This document shows, piece by piece, positions 36,701 through 44,453 of a DNA stretch of 64,000 nt. This stretch comes from Hohaiivirga sp031546825 (GTDB lineage Bacteria; Pseudomonadota; Alphaproteobacteria; Rhizobiales; Beijerinckiaceae), in NCBI GenBank assembly GCA_031546825.1, contig JAVBJU010000002.1, positions 62,001 through 126,000 of the forward strand. Direction: 5' to 3'. Every line of letters starts with the position of its first letter. The stretch's first letter is position 1. The notes under the pieces were generated by a model. It ran no database searches. It saw only the letters and a program-made list of their open reading frames with translations, and was not told the DNA's origin. The position numbers were made by a program, and so were the translations under genes.

Positions 36701-36875
36701 GCTATGGTTGGTCGGCGGCGCGTTACTCGCAGTGATCGTCGTCAAATTGTTCCTGGTCGATCTGTCATTTGTCAAAGGCATTGAACGGATCTTCTCGTTT
36801 ATCGGGGTGGGATTGCTGCTCTTGCTGATCGGCTATGTTTCCCCATTACCACCCAAGGCGAAAGAGGCTGTGTAA
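33723..36875 (+). CDS. Large polytopic membrane protein, DUF2339 family
   Basis: A 1050-residue protein: a short coiled coil near the N-terminus ('NRVSLLEQEVRALKSELAQL', ~20-40), a Pro-rich linker, then a membrane domain with roughly two dozen or more hydrophobic helices (~130-1045). 'WLLGGNSVVRVGILILFFGVAFLLKYA' and 'LSLQGAGVGVLYLTVFAATK' are DUF2339 hallmarks. Function is unknown in the family. It overlaps the next gene, a DUF3999 protein, by 1 bp; the two families are regularly paired, so they likely form a complex in the inner membrane. Preceded by a G-rich ribosome site. Confidence 0.85.
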   Translation: MTEKTRPDIDGSPDMPPLANRVSLLEQEVRALKSELAQLRAHTLLSTAPETPLQSPEIRIAQPFAATNPDFAPKIEEATWDQAPLPTAHGDTVPEAAAELQISPKYQQTFKVDQPFEPLPPSLAERAFGAARDWLLGGNSVVRVGILILFFGVAFLLKYAADNDMLPMEFRVAGVCAGAMALLVLGWRLREKRANYALSLQGAGVGVLYLTVFAATKLYNLVPALAAFPLLVAICALAAGLAILQTAMVLAFTGSAGGFLAPILISSGGGSHVGLFSYYALLNAGIFAIAWYKAWRPLNLLGFVFTFGIATAWGVLRYEPQLLWSTEPFLILFFLMYTAIAMLYAMRRQINLKHYIDGTLLFGTPLATMGLQAALMQDIPFGIAFSAAAMAALYLGLAIWLVRYRERFNLLFESMLALGAIFATLAVPLAFDGQTTSAVWAVEGAALVWLSVRQQHRNGMFCGVLLQFAAGAMFAFGSLQDLTPITLSFLNSRYVGTLLLGLSGAFCGWQLHGRREARDWYPLSEQIGLIAAIWGLAWWIGGGVSEVIYWRLVHSTHNLFSAPEQRALLASLATFAVLTAWLTHFARRALIWPLAERPALALAPVLSALILRSCTLTMPSPLLGLDLVFWMAAIGITYLLLWRQQKDWSDGLLGWMHTLLFLTICIVLATEGYWRLHAYVPEGAWSWSVWACGYGILLAALSTWGWKISWPIMRFQRAYLWWGAIPLALLLWLWSLASIISDGAAVPLPYLPLLNPLDITQLIAILALGLWWQRLRMLRLGFPAFMARHAPVIGYTALATLFMWLNAVLLRTLHHHFNVAYDIAEVLHSLNLQLIFMASWGALILAVVYRAHNERLQRFFLFAAAPLVLVMWLWTFAANLTQSGTLLGRIPLLNPLDLVLMLVYGVAIFWLMRAPRLGISIQPHIKAIKTIAGATMVLWLNAMLLRTLHHWADIPYTLSALGGSTLVQASLSVFWTVLALIIMVIATRRSMRPLWLVGGALLAVIVVKLFLVDLSFVKGIERIFSFIGVGLLLLLIGYVSPLPPKAKEAV

Positions 36876-38218
36876 TGCGGCAGATAAAAGCAACATTCAC
36901 GGCGGCCGTTCTGGCGGCGGTGGCGATATCAACCCCGGCCCACGCCGAACGCTTCAGCCTCACAACCGAGGGGAGCGCCGCCTATTACGCCGTAACACTC
37001 GACGCCAATATATATATTCACAGCGCACGCATAGGCTTGGCGGATTTGCGGGTTCGCAATAGTGCCAATGAGCTGCTGCCCTATACGCTGGAAACACCGC
37101 CTGCAGAGGCCACCGAGATACGCACGATCCGTGATGTGCCGTGGTTTCCACTCCCAGCTACGGCAAGGGAACAAGAGCAGGGCCTGCCCCTCGGCGTAAC
37201 CATCGGACGAGACGGGGCGCTCAGAGCGGTCACTAAGCCGGTCAAACCCAACGCCGCCGGAACATGGGTGCTGGACCTCAGCCAGTTGCAACAACAGGTC
37301 ACAGCCGTGCTGGTGGGACTGTCGGGCGACGACTTTCAAGGCGGTGTGGAAGTTCAGGCCAGCAATGACCTCCAATCTTGGCGCGGCATCGGTCGCGCGC
37401 AATTGCTGCGGCTCAGCCGCAATGGCACGGTGCTCAGCCAGGAACGCATTGAACTTGCCAGGGCGAATGCGCGCTATTTACGCCTGATCTGGCAAGGGAC
37501 GCCGCCCACACGGCCCAAGCTTCAGGTGGAGACCATCACCTCCGGAGTAAAAGCCCCGATCGCTCTGCGTTGGCGCGACGATATTCCGTCCGCACAAGCC
37601 AGCGATGGCTCTTACCTGTTTGACAGCGGCGGCCAGTTTCCCGCTGAGCGGATACGGGTGCGCCTGCCTCAAATAAATACCGTTGCCCAAGCGACTCTAT
37701 GGTCACGGACAAATGAGCAAACGGCATGGCGCGAAGTCAGCAACCTGCGGCTTTACCGCCTCGCCGGGCCGGACGGAGAACAGCAGAACGAACCAATTGT
37801 CATCAGGCCCAATGGCGACAGGTTCTGGAAACTGTCAGTTGATTCCCGCACGGGCGGCCTCGGTAGCGGCACCCCCGTTATGGCAATTGGCTGGCGACCC
37901 TCGGTGCTCACATTCGTTGCGCGTGGCACACCCCCGTTTCTGCTGACGGTGGCAGAAACCGGCGATGGCCCAGCCGCGGTTGGGCGCAGTGAATTGCTGG
38001 TGGGCGATGCTCCATCCGTCGGCAATGCCAGCATCCTCGCCATGTCCGCGTCACCCCTATCACCGATCGCATCAGTCGATCCCGATCCTGGCTTTAAGCG
38101 CCGTATGATGCTTTGGGCAGGTTTATTTGGCGCGGTCGCCGTGTTGGCACTTATGGCATGGAAGCTCTTCCGGGCAATGGGCACGCATCCACTCCCCGAG
38201 AAAGAAGATGCGCCGTGA
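36875..38218 (+). CDS. DUF3999-family exported protein with C-terminal membrane anchor
   Basis: A 447-residue protein with a signal peptide (~1-24, cut after AHA), a beta-rich periplasmic part (~25-405) with 'LPYTLETPPAE' and 'YLRLIWQG', and one helix near the C-terminus ('MMLWAGLFGAVAVLALMAW', ~410-430) with a short cytoplasmic tail. The layout matches DUF3999, the partner family of DUF2339, with whose gene it overlaps by a base (stop/start TAATG). Function unknown, probably envelope related. Confidence 0.8.
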   Translation: MRQIKATFTAAVLAAVAISTPAHAERFSLTTEGSAAYYAVTLDANIYIHSARIGLADLRVRNSANELLPYTLETPPAEATEIRTIRDVPWFPLPATAREQEQGLPLGVTIGRDGALRAVTKPVKPNAAGTWVLDLSQLQQQVTAVLVGLSGDDFQGGVEVQASNDLQSWRGIGRAQLLRLSRNGTVLSQERIELARANARYLRLIWQGTPPTRPKLQVETITSGVKAPIALRWRDDIPSAQASDGSYLFDSGGQFPAERIRVRLPQINTVAQATLWSRTNEQTAWREVSNLRLYRLAGPDGEQQNEPIVIRPNGDRFWKLSVDSRTGGLGSGTPVMAIGWRPSVLTFVARGTPPFLLTVAETGDGPAAVGRSELLVGDAPSVGNASILAMSASPLSPIASVDPDPGFKRRMMLWAGLFGAVAVLALMAWKLFRAMGTHPLPEKEDAP

Positions 38219-38314
38219 TGTTGCGGAAATGTACGGAGATGGAATGATCGGAAAGGCAACCGGAACCATCACCAAATTCTCCGGAAACAGGCTTATTGCC
38301 TGCGGTCAACCACG

Positions 38315-38343
38315 TTGCCAAATGCCCCACATTCCGCTATAAG
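38315..38343 (+). promoter_or_regulatory. Predicted sigma-70 promoter of rplY
   Basis: TTGCCA (38315-38320), exactly 17 bp, TATAAG (38338-38343). Transcription would start near 38350, leaving a leader of about 95 nt before rplY. Strong consensus match; not tested. Confidence 0.65.
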
Positions 38344-38346
38344 CCC

Positions 38347-38420
38347 CTCCGCATCCCCCGACACCCTTGGAGGCAGGGATGCAGAGCCAAAAAGGCCGCC
38401 ACTCGGCGGCCTTGGTTTTT
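38347..38420 (+). promoter_or_regulatory. Two-hairpin leader of rplY, second hairpin terminator-like
   Basis: Hairpin 1 pairs GCATCCC (38351-38357) with GGGATGC (38376-38382), extendable with one mismatch to 38347-38386. Hairpin 2 pairs AAGGCCGCC (38392-38400) with GGCGGCCTT (38405-38413) around an ACTC loop, followed by GGTTTTT (38414-38420). It lies after the predicted promoter and before the rplY start at 38445, so it looks like a leader attenuator. The alternative is that it terminates read-through from the DUF3999 gene. Confidence 0.55.
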
Positions 38421-38444
38421 CTCGTATTATTAAGGACCACGTCC

Positions 38445-39071
38445 ATGAGTGCTCATAAGCAATTGACGGCCGTGGCGCGCACACAGGTAGGCAAGGGGGC
38501 CGCCCGTGAAGCTCGTCGCAATAGCCAAGTTCCGGCAGTGATTTATGGTGGCAAGGCCGCTCCCGAAGCGATCGCCATCGACTTCAAAACCGCCCAGAAG
38601 CTGATTTTCGCAGGCCACTTCCTCACCACGATCTTCGAGATCGAGGTTGCTGGCAAGAAGCAGCGCGTCATTCCGCGCGATTACCAGCTTGATGTTGTCA
38701 GAGACACCCCGATGCACATCGACTTCCTGCGCCTCACCGAAGGCCAGGCGATCACCGTCGAAGTCCCGCTGCACGTCGTTGGCCAGGAAACCTCTCCCGG
38801 CGTCAAGGCTGGTGGTACGCTGCAGATCATCGAGCACTCGATCGAACTCACTGTCCCGTCGAACGCCATTCCGGATCACATCGAGATCTCGATTGCCACG
38901 CTGACCATCGGTCACTCGATCCACCTGTCCGACATTACTCTGCCGAAGGGTGCCAAGACGCATCTGTCGCCGGAAACGACGCTGGTCTCCATCGTTGCCC
39001 CTTCGGGCATGAAGGATGACGCAGCGGCTGAAGGCGCTGAAGCAGCCCCCGCCCCTGCGGCCAAGGCTTAA
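38445..39071 (+). CDS. rplY: 50S ribosomal protein L25 (general stress protein Ctc type)
   Basis: A 208-residue long-form L25/Ctc: an N-terminal 5S rRNA-binding domain (~1-95; 'VGKGAAREARRNSQVPAVIYGGK', 'DYQLDVVRDTPMHIDFLRL') and a C-terminal beta domain (~96-185), then an Ala/Pro-rich acidic tail. The ATG at 38445 (MSAHKQLTAV) has AAGGA upstream; an open frame starts earlier but crosses the leader hairpins. Followed by terminator hairpins, so it is mostly separate from pth. Confidence 0.96.
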   Translation: MSAHKQLTAVARTQVGKGAAREARRNSQVPAVIYGGKAAPEAIAIDFKTAQKLIFAGHFLTTIFEIEVAGKKQRVIPRDYQLDVVRDTPMHIDFLRLTEGQAITVEVPLHVVGQETSPGVKAGGTLQIIEHSIELTVPSNAIPDHIEISIATLTIGHSIHLSDITLPKGAKTHLSPETTLVSIVAPSGMKDDAAAEGAEAAPAPAAKA

Positions 39072-39076
39072 TTGTT

Positions 39077-39137
39077 GCGGCGTTTTTCGCCGCGACGTTT
39101 TTGCAAGTTCGACGCTCCGGTCGCAAGGCCGGAGCGT
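39077..39137 (+). terminator. Tandem hairpins after rplY
   Basis: First hairpin GCGGCG/CGCCGC (39077-39082, 39088-39093) followed by GACGTTTTT; second, a perfect 9-bp stem ACGCTCCGG/CCGGAGCGT (39112-39120, 39129-39137). Together they should end rplY transcription before pth. Confidence 0.75.
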
Positions 39138-39181
39138 TGTGCTATCCTTGACTGCCTTGTTTTTTTGAACCAGACCACGCC

Positions 39182-39805
39182 ATGCACCTAATCGTCGGCC
39201 TCGGTAATCCCGGTTCGCGTTACGCGAAGAACCGCCATAACATTGGTTTCATGGCGGCGGATGCGGTTGCGCGCAAATGGCAGACCAGCCCGGGGCGCAA
39301 GCGCTTTCAGGGAGTGGTGTGCGAAGCGGCGATTGACGGTGAGAGAATGCTCATTCTCAAACCGGAAACCTATATGAACGAATCCGGTCGCGCGGTTGCA
39401 GAAGCCATGCGTTTCTTCAAGATCGGCCTTGAGAACGTCATTGTACTCTATGATGATCTCGATCTTGCTCCCGCCAAGTTGCGGGTGAAGGTCGGCGGTG
39501 GCAATGGTGGCCATAACGGGTTGCGGTCCATTACCGCCCATTGCGGCAATGATTACAAGCGGGTACGGCTCGGCATCGGTCACCCCGGTGACAAGGCGCT
39601 GGTTCAGCCATACGTGCTCGGCGATTTTTTTAAGGCGGAGGAGCCCTGGGTCGAAGACCTGACGGATGCCTGCGCCGCCAACCTCGCCCCCCTCCTCAAG
39701 GGGCAGGATTCATCTTTTCAGAACAAGGTTCATCTCGCCATGGAAGGGCGTGGCTGGATTGAGGTCAAACGCCCGGCTGAAAATGCCGGAAAGACAAAGG
39801 AGTGA
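39182..39805 (+). CDS. pth: Peptidyl-tRNA hydrolase
   Basis: A 207-residue enzyme releasing tRNA from prematurely dropped peptidyl-tRNA. Signature 'VGLGNPGSRYAKNRHNIGF' with the catalytic His, 'KPETYMNESGRAV' and 'GGNGGHNGLRSI'. The 5-bp gap to ychF is a conserved pth-ychF pair. Starts right at the ATG 39182 (MHLIVGLGNPG). Confidence 0.97.
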   Translation: MHLIVGLGNPGSRYAKNRHNIGFMAADAVARKWQTSPGRKRFQGVVCEAAIDGERMLILKPETYMNESGRAVAEAMRFFKIGLENVIVLYDDLDLAPAKLRVKVGGGNGGHNGLRSITAHCGNDYKRVRLGIGHPGDKALVQPYVLGDFFKAEEPWVEDLTDACAANLAPLLKGQDSSFQNKVHLAMEGRGWIEVKRPAENAGKTKE

Positions 39806-39809
39806 GGCC

Positions 39810-40907
39810 ATGGGCTTCAAATGCGGAATTGTCGGCCTGCCGAATGTTGGTAAATCGACCCTGTTCAATGCCCTGACACAGACTGCGGCGGCGCAGGCGG
39901 CCAACTACCCTTTCTGCACCATTGAGCCCAATGTGGGTGACGTGGCCGTGCCGGACGAGCGTCTGGACGCCCTGGCCGCCATCGCCGGTTCTGGCCTGAT
40001 CATCCCGACGCGCCTCACCTTCGTCGATATCGCGGGGCTCGTGCGCGGCGCATCCAAGGGCGAAGGCCTCGGTAACCAATTCCTCGCCAATATCCGCGAA
40101 TGCGATGCCATTGCCCATGTGGTGCGCTGTTTTGAAGATGGCGATATCACCCACGTCGAAGGCAAGATCGACCCGGTCACCGATATCGAGATTATCGAGA
40201 CCGAGCTGATGCTTTCCGATCTCGACAGCCTGGAGCGTCGCGTCATCTCGTTAGAGAAGCGCGTTCGCGGCAATGACAAGGAAGCGAAGGAAGCCCTCGA
40301 CCTCGTCAACCGCTCGCTGGTGCTTTTGCGCGAAGGCAAGCCTGCGCGCCTCATCGAGCGCAAGCCCGAAGAAGAAAAGCTGTTCCAGTCGCTGGGCCTC
40401 CTGACCTCAAAGCCGGTTCTCTACGTGTGCAATGTCGAGGAAGCCGCAGCCGATAAGGGCAACGCCTTCTCGCAGAAGGTCTATGAGCGCGCCAAGGAAG
40501 AAGGCGCGGTGGCGGTTGTGGTATCAGCCAAAATTGAAAGCGAGATTGCCGTGCTGCCGCTCGAAGAGCAGCGCGACTATCTCGACGCCATCGAGCTCGC
40601 CGAGCCGGGCCTTAACCGCGTCATCCGCGCCGGTTACGAGCTTCTTGGCCTGATCACCTATTTCACCGTCGGCCCCAAAGAAGCCCGCGCCTGGACCATC
40701 ACCACCGGCACCAAGGCCCCACAGGCCGCAGGCGTTATCCATACCGATTTCGAAAAAGGCTTCATTCGCTCGGAAACCATCGCTTATACCGACTACACCA
40801 CCCTCAAAGGTGAAGCGGGCGCCCGCGATGCTGGCAAGCTGCGCCTCGAGGGCAAGGAATATATCGTGCAAGACGGCGACGTGCTGCACTTCCGCTTCAA
40901 TAATTGA
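39810..40907 (+). CDS. ychF: Ribosome-binding ATPase YchF
   Basis: A 365-residue Obg-family ATPase. G1 'GLPNVGKSTLFNALT', switch region 'VDIAGLVRGASKGEGLGNQF', NxxE-type base motif ('YVCNVEEA') that favours ATP over GTP, and a C-terminal TGS domain ('TYFTVGPKEARAWTI', 'YIVQDGDVLHFRFNN'). ATG at 39810 has AGGAG (39797-39801) upstream. It binds ribosomes and is a stress-sensitive translation factor. Next to pth. Confidence 0.97.
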   Translation: MGFKCGIVGLPNVGKSTLFNALTQTAAAQAANYPFCTIEPNVGDVAVPDERLDALAAIAGSGLIIPTRLTFVDIAGLVRGASKGEGLGNQFLANIRECDAIAHVVRCFEDGDITHVEGKIDPVTDIEIIETELMLSDLDSLERRVISLEKRVRGNDKEAKEALDLVNRSLVLLREGKPARLIERKPEEEKLFQSLGLLTSKPVLYVCNVEEAAADKGNAFSQKVYERAKEEGAVAVVVSAKIESEIAVLPLEEQRDYLDAIELAEPGLNRVIRAGYELLGLITYFTVGPKEARAWTITTGTKAPQAAGVIHTDFEKGFIRSETIAYTDYTTLKGEAGARDAGKLRLEGKEYIVQDGDVLHFRFNN

Positions 40908-40925
40908 GGCACGCCAGTTGAACCG

Positions 40926-41588
40926 ATGATCCTTCCCCGCCTCCACTCCTGGGATTTCCCGCCCAAGGACGCTATTGCCCTTCAGAAGGAGTTGGCGGGG
41001 CGGGTTATCATCGACCGCCCCCTTGATTTCGACCGGGTCAAACTGGTTGCGGGCGTTGATGTCAGTGTCAAAGACGGCTGGTCGCAGGCGGCGGTTGTGG
41101 TGACACGATTGCCGGATTTTGCCGTCATTGAGACGGTCACTATAAAGCGGCCGACCAGCTACCCTTACATCCCGGGCCTTCTCAGCTTCCGCGAAGGGCC
41201 GGTACTGGTGGAAGCGTTTCAGAAGCTGACATGTGAGGCAGATCTTTTTCTGTTCGACGGCATCGGCTATGCCCATCCGCGGCGCATCGGCATCGCTTCT
41301 CACATGGGTTTGTGGCTCAACAAGCCAACCATCGGCTGCGGCAAGAGCCGCTTATGCGGCACACATGGCGCGCCCCTGCCAGAAAAAGGCGGCGCAGTTC
41401 CCCTCATGGATCGTGGAGATACCATCGGCTCGGTGGTGACGACCAGAACCGGTTGCAAACCGCTTTTCATTTCACCGGGGCATTTATGCGACCTGCCGGG
41501 AGCGGTGGTGGCGACATTGCGCTGCACCACACGCTATCGCCTGCCCGAACCAGTGCGGCTGGCCCATAAAGCTGCATCTCTGGCTTAA
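40926..41588 (+). CDS. nfi: Endonuclease V
   Basis: A 220-residue deoxyinosine repair nuclease that nicks one base 3' of deaminated adenine. All motifs are present: 'LVAGVDVS' (metal Asp), 'YPYIPGLLSFREGPV' (wedge Tyr/Pro and Glu) and 'LFLFDGIGYAHPRRIGIASH' (Asp and His). Begins 18 bp after ychF, so it may share its transcript. Confidence 0.95.
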   Translation: MILPRLHSWDFPPKDAIALQKELAGRVIIDRPLDFDRVKLVAGVDVSVKDGWSQAAVVVTRLPDFAVIETVTIKRPTSYPYIPGLLSFREGPVLVEAFQKLTCEADLFLFDGIGYAHPRRIGIASHMGLWLNKPTIGCGKSRLCGTHGAPLPEKGGAVPLMDRGDTIGSVVTTRTGCKPLFISPGHLCDLPGAVVATLRCTTRYRLPEPVRLAHKAASLA

Positions 41589-41593
41589 TTCAT

Positions 41594-41631
41594 AAAGAAA
41601 AGCCCGGAAGCGGCCAAGCCAGCATCCGGGC
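41594..41631 (-). terminator. Rho-independent terminator after the c-type cytochrome gene
   Basis: On the minus strand GCCCGGA (41631-41625) pairs with TCCGGGC (41608-41602), with extra pairing inside, followed by TTTTCTTT. It ends the cytochrome transcript and may also serve nfi weakly. Confidence 0.8.
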
Positions 41632-41657
41632 GATCATTCCTGCTTCAGCGAAAGCGC

Positions 41658-42056
41658 TTACTTCTTGTTACCCTGCTCGTCGAACTGCTTCAGATAAGCA
41701 ATGAGATCCGTGATCTTCTGCTCGTCCTTGACGCCGACGAAAATCATTTTGGTGCTGGGTATCTTCTTGCGCGGGTCCTGGATGTATTCGCGGAACACCG
41801 CTTCGTCCCAAGTGATGCCTGAATTTTTGTTGGCGTCGGAATAGTTATATCCGGCGATGGAGCCGGAATGCCGGCCAAACAGGCCGTTGAGCAACGGGCC
41901 GGTCATGTTCTTGGCGGTTGGGCCGATCTGATGGCAGGCGCGGCATTGCAAAAATACCTTTTCGCCAGCAGCCGGATCACCTGCGGTCTGCGCATGGGCC
42001 GCACCGGCGCCAAGCAGCGTCAAAGCAAGGGTGGAAATCAGCAAACGTGTCCGCAT
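41658..42056 (-). CDS. Class I c-type cytochrome (cytochrome c2-like)
   Basis: A 132-residue periplasmic haem protein. Signal peptide (MRTRLLISTLALTLLGAGAAHA), haem site CRACH (~38-42) and distal Met ligand in 'PSTKMIFVGV' (~100). Resembles small mobile cytochromes that carry electrons between complex III and oxidases. ATG at 42056 chosen because it begins the signal peptide; a longer frame to 42086 lacks sense. Own terminator, so probably monocistronic. Confidence 0.9.
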   Translation of the reverse strand: MRTRLLISTLALTLLGAGAAHAQTAGDPAAGEKVFLQCRACHQIGPTAKNMTGPLLNGLFGRHSGSIAGYNYSDANKNSGITWDEAVFREYIQDPRKKIPSTKMIFVGVKDEQKITDLIAYLKQFDEQGNKK

Positions 42057-42236
42057 AACACTAAAACCTCCATAATGTACCCACAAGGTACGCGAACCTT
42101 CCAGACTCTCTGTTGACGTGCGTCAAATGCCCGGCCAAGCTCTGTCGTGAAGCGATACCATTTTTTTATACGATAGGCTAACATGGATATCATCTCTGCC
42201 GTAAAACCCCAGAAAAACCTTCTACGAAAGCCCGCT

Positions 42237-42827
42237 ATGACTGCCCGCGACGAAAATACTTTGCGCTTTTATTCAGAAGAAGCAGCCGCCTACACCGCTC
42301 AGGTTCACCCGCACAACGCCCGTCTGGAGAGCTTTCTGACACGCCTGCCCCGAGGGGCAAAAATTCTCGAACTTGGCTGCGGTGCAGGGCACGATAGCGC
42401 CCAGATGATTGCGGCCGGGTTTGACGTGACACCGACCGATGGCACTGCCGATATCGCTGCCGCTGCCGAGAAGCGGCTGGGGTGCCCGGTTTCGGTGCTG
42501 CTCTTCGAAGACATCAAGATGGCGGATGCCTATGACGGTATATGGGCAAACGCCTGTCTCCTGCACATTCCCCGCGACCAGTTGAGCACCATATTGGAGC
42601 AGATCCGGCAGACTCTGCGGCCCGGTGGCGTGTTCTATGCGAGTTTCAAAAGCGGCACGGCGGAGGGACGCGATTCGTTTGGGCGCTATTTCAATTACCC
42701 CGATGCTGAGTGGCTACGCCGCGCCTATGACGCAGGCTGGAAAGCGATTGATATCGAGGCCGCGGAAGGTGGCGGCTATGACCGGAAGCCCACTAACTGG
42801 CTGCATGTCACAGCGGTCAAGGGCTGA
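42237..42827 (+). CDS. Class I SAM-dependent methyltransferase
   Basis: A 196-residue Rossmann methyltransferase: motif I 'ILELGCGAGHDSAQM' (~42-56), motif II acidic 'PTDGT', and 'LRPGGVFYASFKSG'. Substrate unknown. The start is either MTARDEN at 42237, used here, or 42183 (18 codons longer); no strong ribosome site marks one. Its 3' neighbours are a GST and another methyltransferase, all on the same strand with short gaps, perhaps a detoxification or modification group (inference). Confidence 0.82.
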   Translation: MTARDENTLRFYSEEAAAYTAQVHPHNARLESFLTRLPRGAKILELGCGAGHDSAQMIAAGFDVTPTDGTADIAAAAEKRLGCPVSVLLFEDIKMADAYDGIWANACLLHIPRDQLSTILEQIRQTLRPGGVFYASFKSGTAEGRDSFGRYFNYPDAEWLRRAYDAGWKAIDIEAAEGGGYDRKPTNWLHVTAVKG

Positions 42828-42862
42828 GCCCTCACCTTGTTTCAAGAGAAGGATACGGGATT

Positions 42863-43483
42863 ATGTTGAAAATCTGGGGTCGGAGAAATTCGAGCAACGT
42901 CAAGAAGGTGTTGTGGTGTGCGGAAGAGATGAAGCTCCCCCATGAGCAGATCGATGCTGGTGGCGCTTTCGGCGGCACGGACAATGCCGAGTACCGGGCA
43001 TTAAACCCCAATGGTCTTGTCCCCACCATCAAGGATGGTGATTTTGTCTTGTGGGAATCGAACAGCATCATCCGCTATCTCGCAACCAAGCACGGCAATG
43101 AAGCGCTTTACCCCACCGAACTGAAACAGCGCGCCACAGTTGAACAATGGATGGACTGGATTGCAACGTCCTTCGCGGTACCGTTTCGCGATATTCTTTT
43201 CAACCTTTTGCGGCTGCCCGAACCGGAACGCGACATGAAGGTGGCCAATGCCGCTGTCATACGCCTCTCGACTTTGCTCACTCTTGCCGATGCGCAACTC
43301 GCCAAGACGCCCTATCTGGGCGGAACGAACTTCTCCCTTGCCGACATCACCTTCGGGCCCTACGTCTATGGCCTGCTGGAAATGGATTTAAAACTTCCTG
43401 CCTTGCCCCATGTCCGCGCCTGGTATGAGCGCATGAAGCAGCGTCCGGCCTTCGCCAAAACCGTCATGCTGCCCCTGACCTGA
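42863..43483 (+). CDS. Glutathione S-transferase family protein
   Basis: A 206-residue GST: N-terminal thioredoxin-like domain (~1-80; 'RRNSSNVKKVLWCAEEM', 'NGLVPTIKDGDFVLWESNSI') and an all-helical C-terminal domain ('ANFSLADITFG'-like 'GGTNFSLADITFGPYVYGLL'). The Ser near the N-terminus is the likely catalytic residue activating glutathione. Substrate unknown. Seven bases before the following methyltransferase gene. Confidence 0.9.
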   Translation: MLKIWGRRNSSNVKKVLWCAEEMKLPHEQIDAGGAFGGTDNAEYRALNPNGLVPTIKDGDFVLWESNSIIRYLATKHGNEALYPTELKQRATVEQWMDWIATSFAVPFRDILFNLLRLPEPERDMKVANAAVIRLSTLLTLADAQLAKTPYLGGTNFSLADITFGPYVYGLLEMDLKLPALPHVRAWYERMKQRPAFAKTVMLPLT

Positions 43484-43490
43484 GGAAACC

Positions 43491-44279
43491 ATGACCTTAA
43501 ATAGCAACGCGCCTGCCAAACCCAGCGCCGGACAATTATGGAATGCGGGGAGTTATGAGAGCAATGCCGGTTTCGTCCCGGTGCTCGGCAAGCCGGTGCT
43601 TGCGCAGTTGGCGCCCCAGCGGGGTGAGCGTATCCTCGATCTCGGCTGTGGCGATGGTGTGCTGACCGCCGAGATTGTGGCTTCAGGCGCTGAAGTCATC
43701 GGCGTTGACGCCTCGCCCGAACTCATCAAAGCCGCACAGGCGCGAAAGCTCGACGCGCGCTTGATGGACGGGCAAAAGCTCACCTTCGACCACGAATTCG
43801 ATGCCGTCTTTTCCAATGCGGCTATCCATTGGATGCCCGACTGGCAAGGCGTTCTGATCGGCGTCCAGCGCGCATTGAAGCCCGGCGGGCGCTTCGTCGG
43901 CGAGTTCGGCGGGCACGGCAATGTTGCGGCCATTGTCACGGCACTCATTGCCGCGCTCCATGCGCGGGGCTTTTCCACTCAAGACCGGCTACCGTGGTTT
44001 TTCCCCACCGCTGCGGAATATCGCGCGGCCCTCTTAGCCCATGGCTTTGAGGTGACGGAGATTGCTCTCATCCCGCGACCGACGCCACTGCCGACCGGCA
44101 TGCATGGCTGGCTTGCGACTTTTGCCAATCCGTTTCTGACAGGGTTGGCCCCCGAAGAGGCGGAAGCCGTTATTAATGATGCGATCGCTGCACTAACGCC
44201 CAGCTTGTGCGACAGCAGCGGGCACTGGACCGCCGATTATGTGCGCCTGCGCTTTTCGGCTATTTCCATTCCCAAGTGA
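43491..44279 (+). CDS. Class I SAM-dependent methyltransferase (Tam-like)
   Basis: A 262-residue methyltransferase. Motif I 'ILDLGCGDGVLTAEI' (~46-60), 'VIGVDASPELI', 'FSNAAIHWMPDW' and 'LKPGGRFVGEFGGHGN', the set seen in trans-aconitate/malonyl-ACP-type methyltransferases. Substrate unknown. Same strand and spacing as the GST gene suggest one transcript. Confidence 0.85.
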   Translation: MTLNSNAPAKPSAGQLWNAGSYESNAGFVPVLGKPVLAQLAPQRGERILDLGCGDGVLTAEIVASGAEVIGVDASPELIKAAQARKLDARLMDGQKLTFDHEFDAVFSNAAIHWMPDWQGVLIGVQRALKPGGRFVGEFGGHGNVAAIVTALIAALHARGFSTQDRLPWFFPTAAEYRAALLAHGFEVTEIALIPRPTPLPTGMHGWLATFANPFLTGLAPEEAEAVINDAIAALTPSLCDSSGHWTADYVRLRFSAISIPK

Positions 44280-44453
44280 GCCACAGCACCGACACCCATA
44301 TCCCATCACCTTCATTCTACTCGAAAGGGTTTTTTCGTTCCTGCCCCTATTTTGCCATGCTTTTTATGCTTATATGGGAACGTCCGCATTCGCCGATTTC
44401 GGGAAGCGGTTGATCCCGCCTCAAAATGAGGGGGTCGCAAGGAGGACTATTTC

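Noticed and set aside
44366..44453. EcfG-type stress promoter before rpoH (GGAAC...GTT)
   Set aside because: GGAAC is present, but no GTT lies at the needed 16-17 bp distance.
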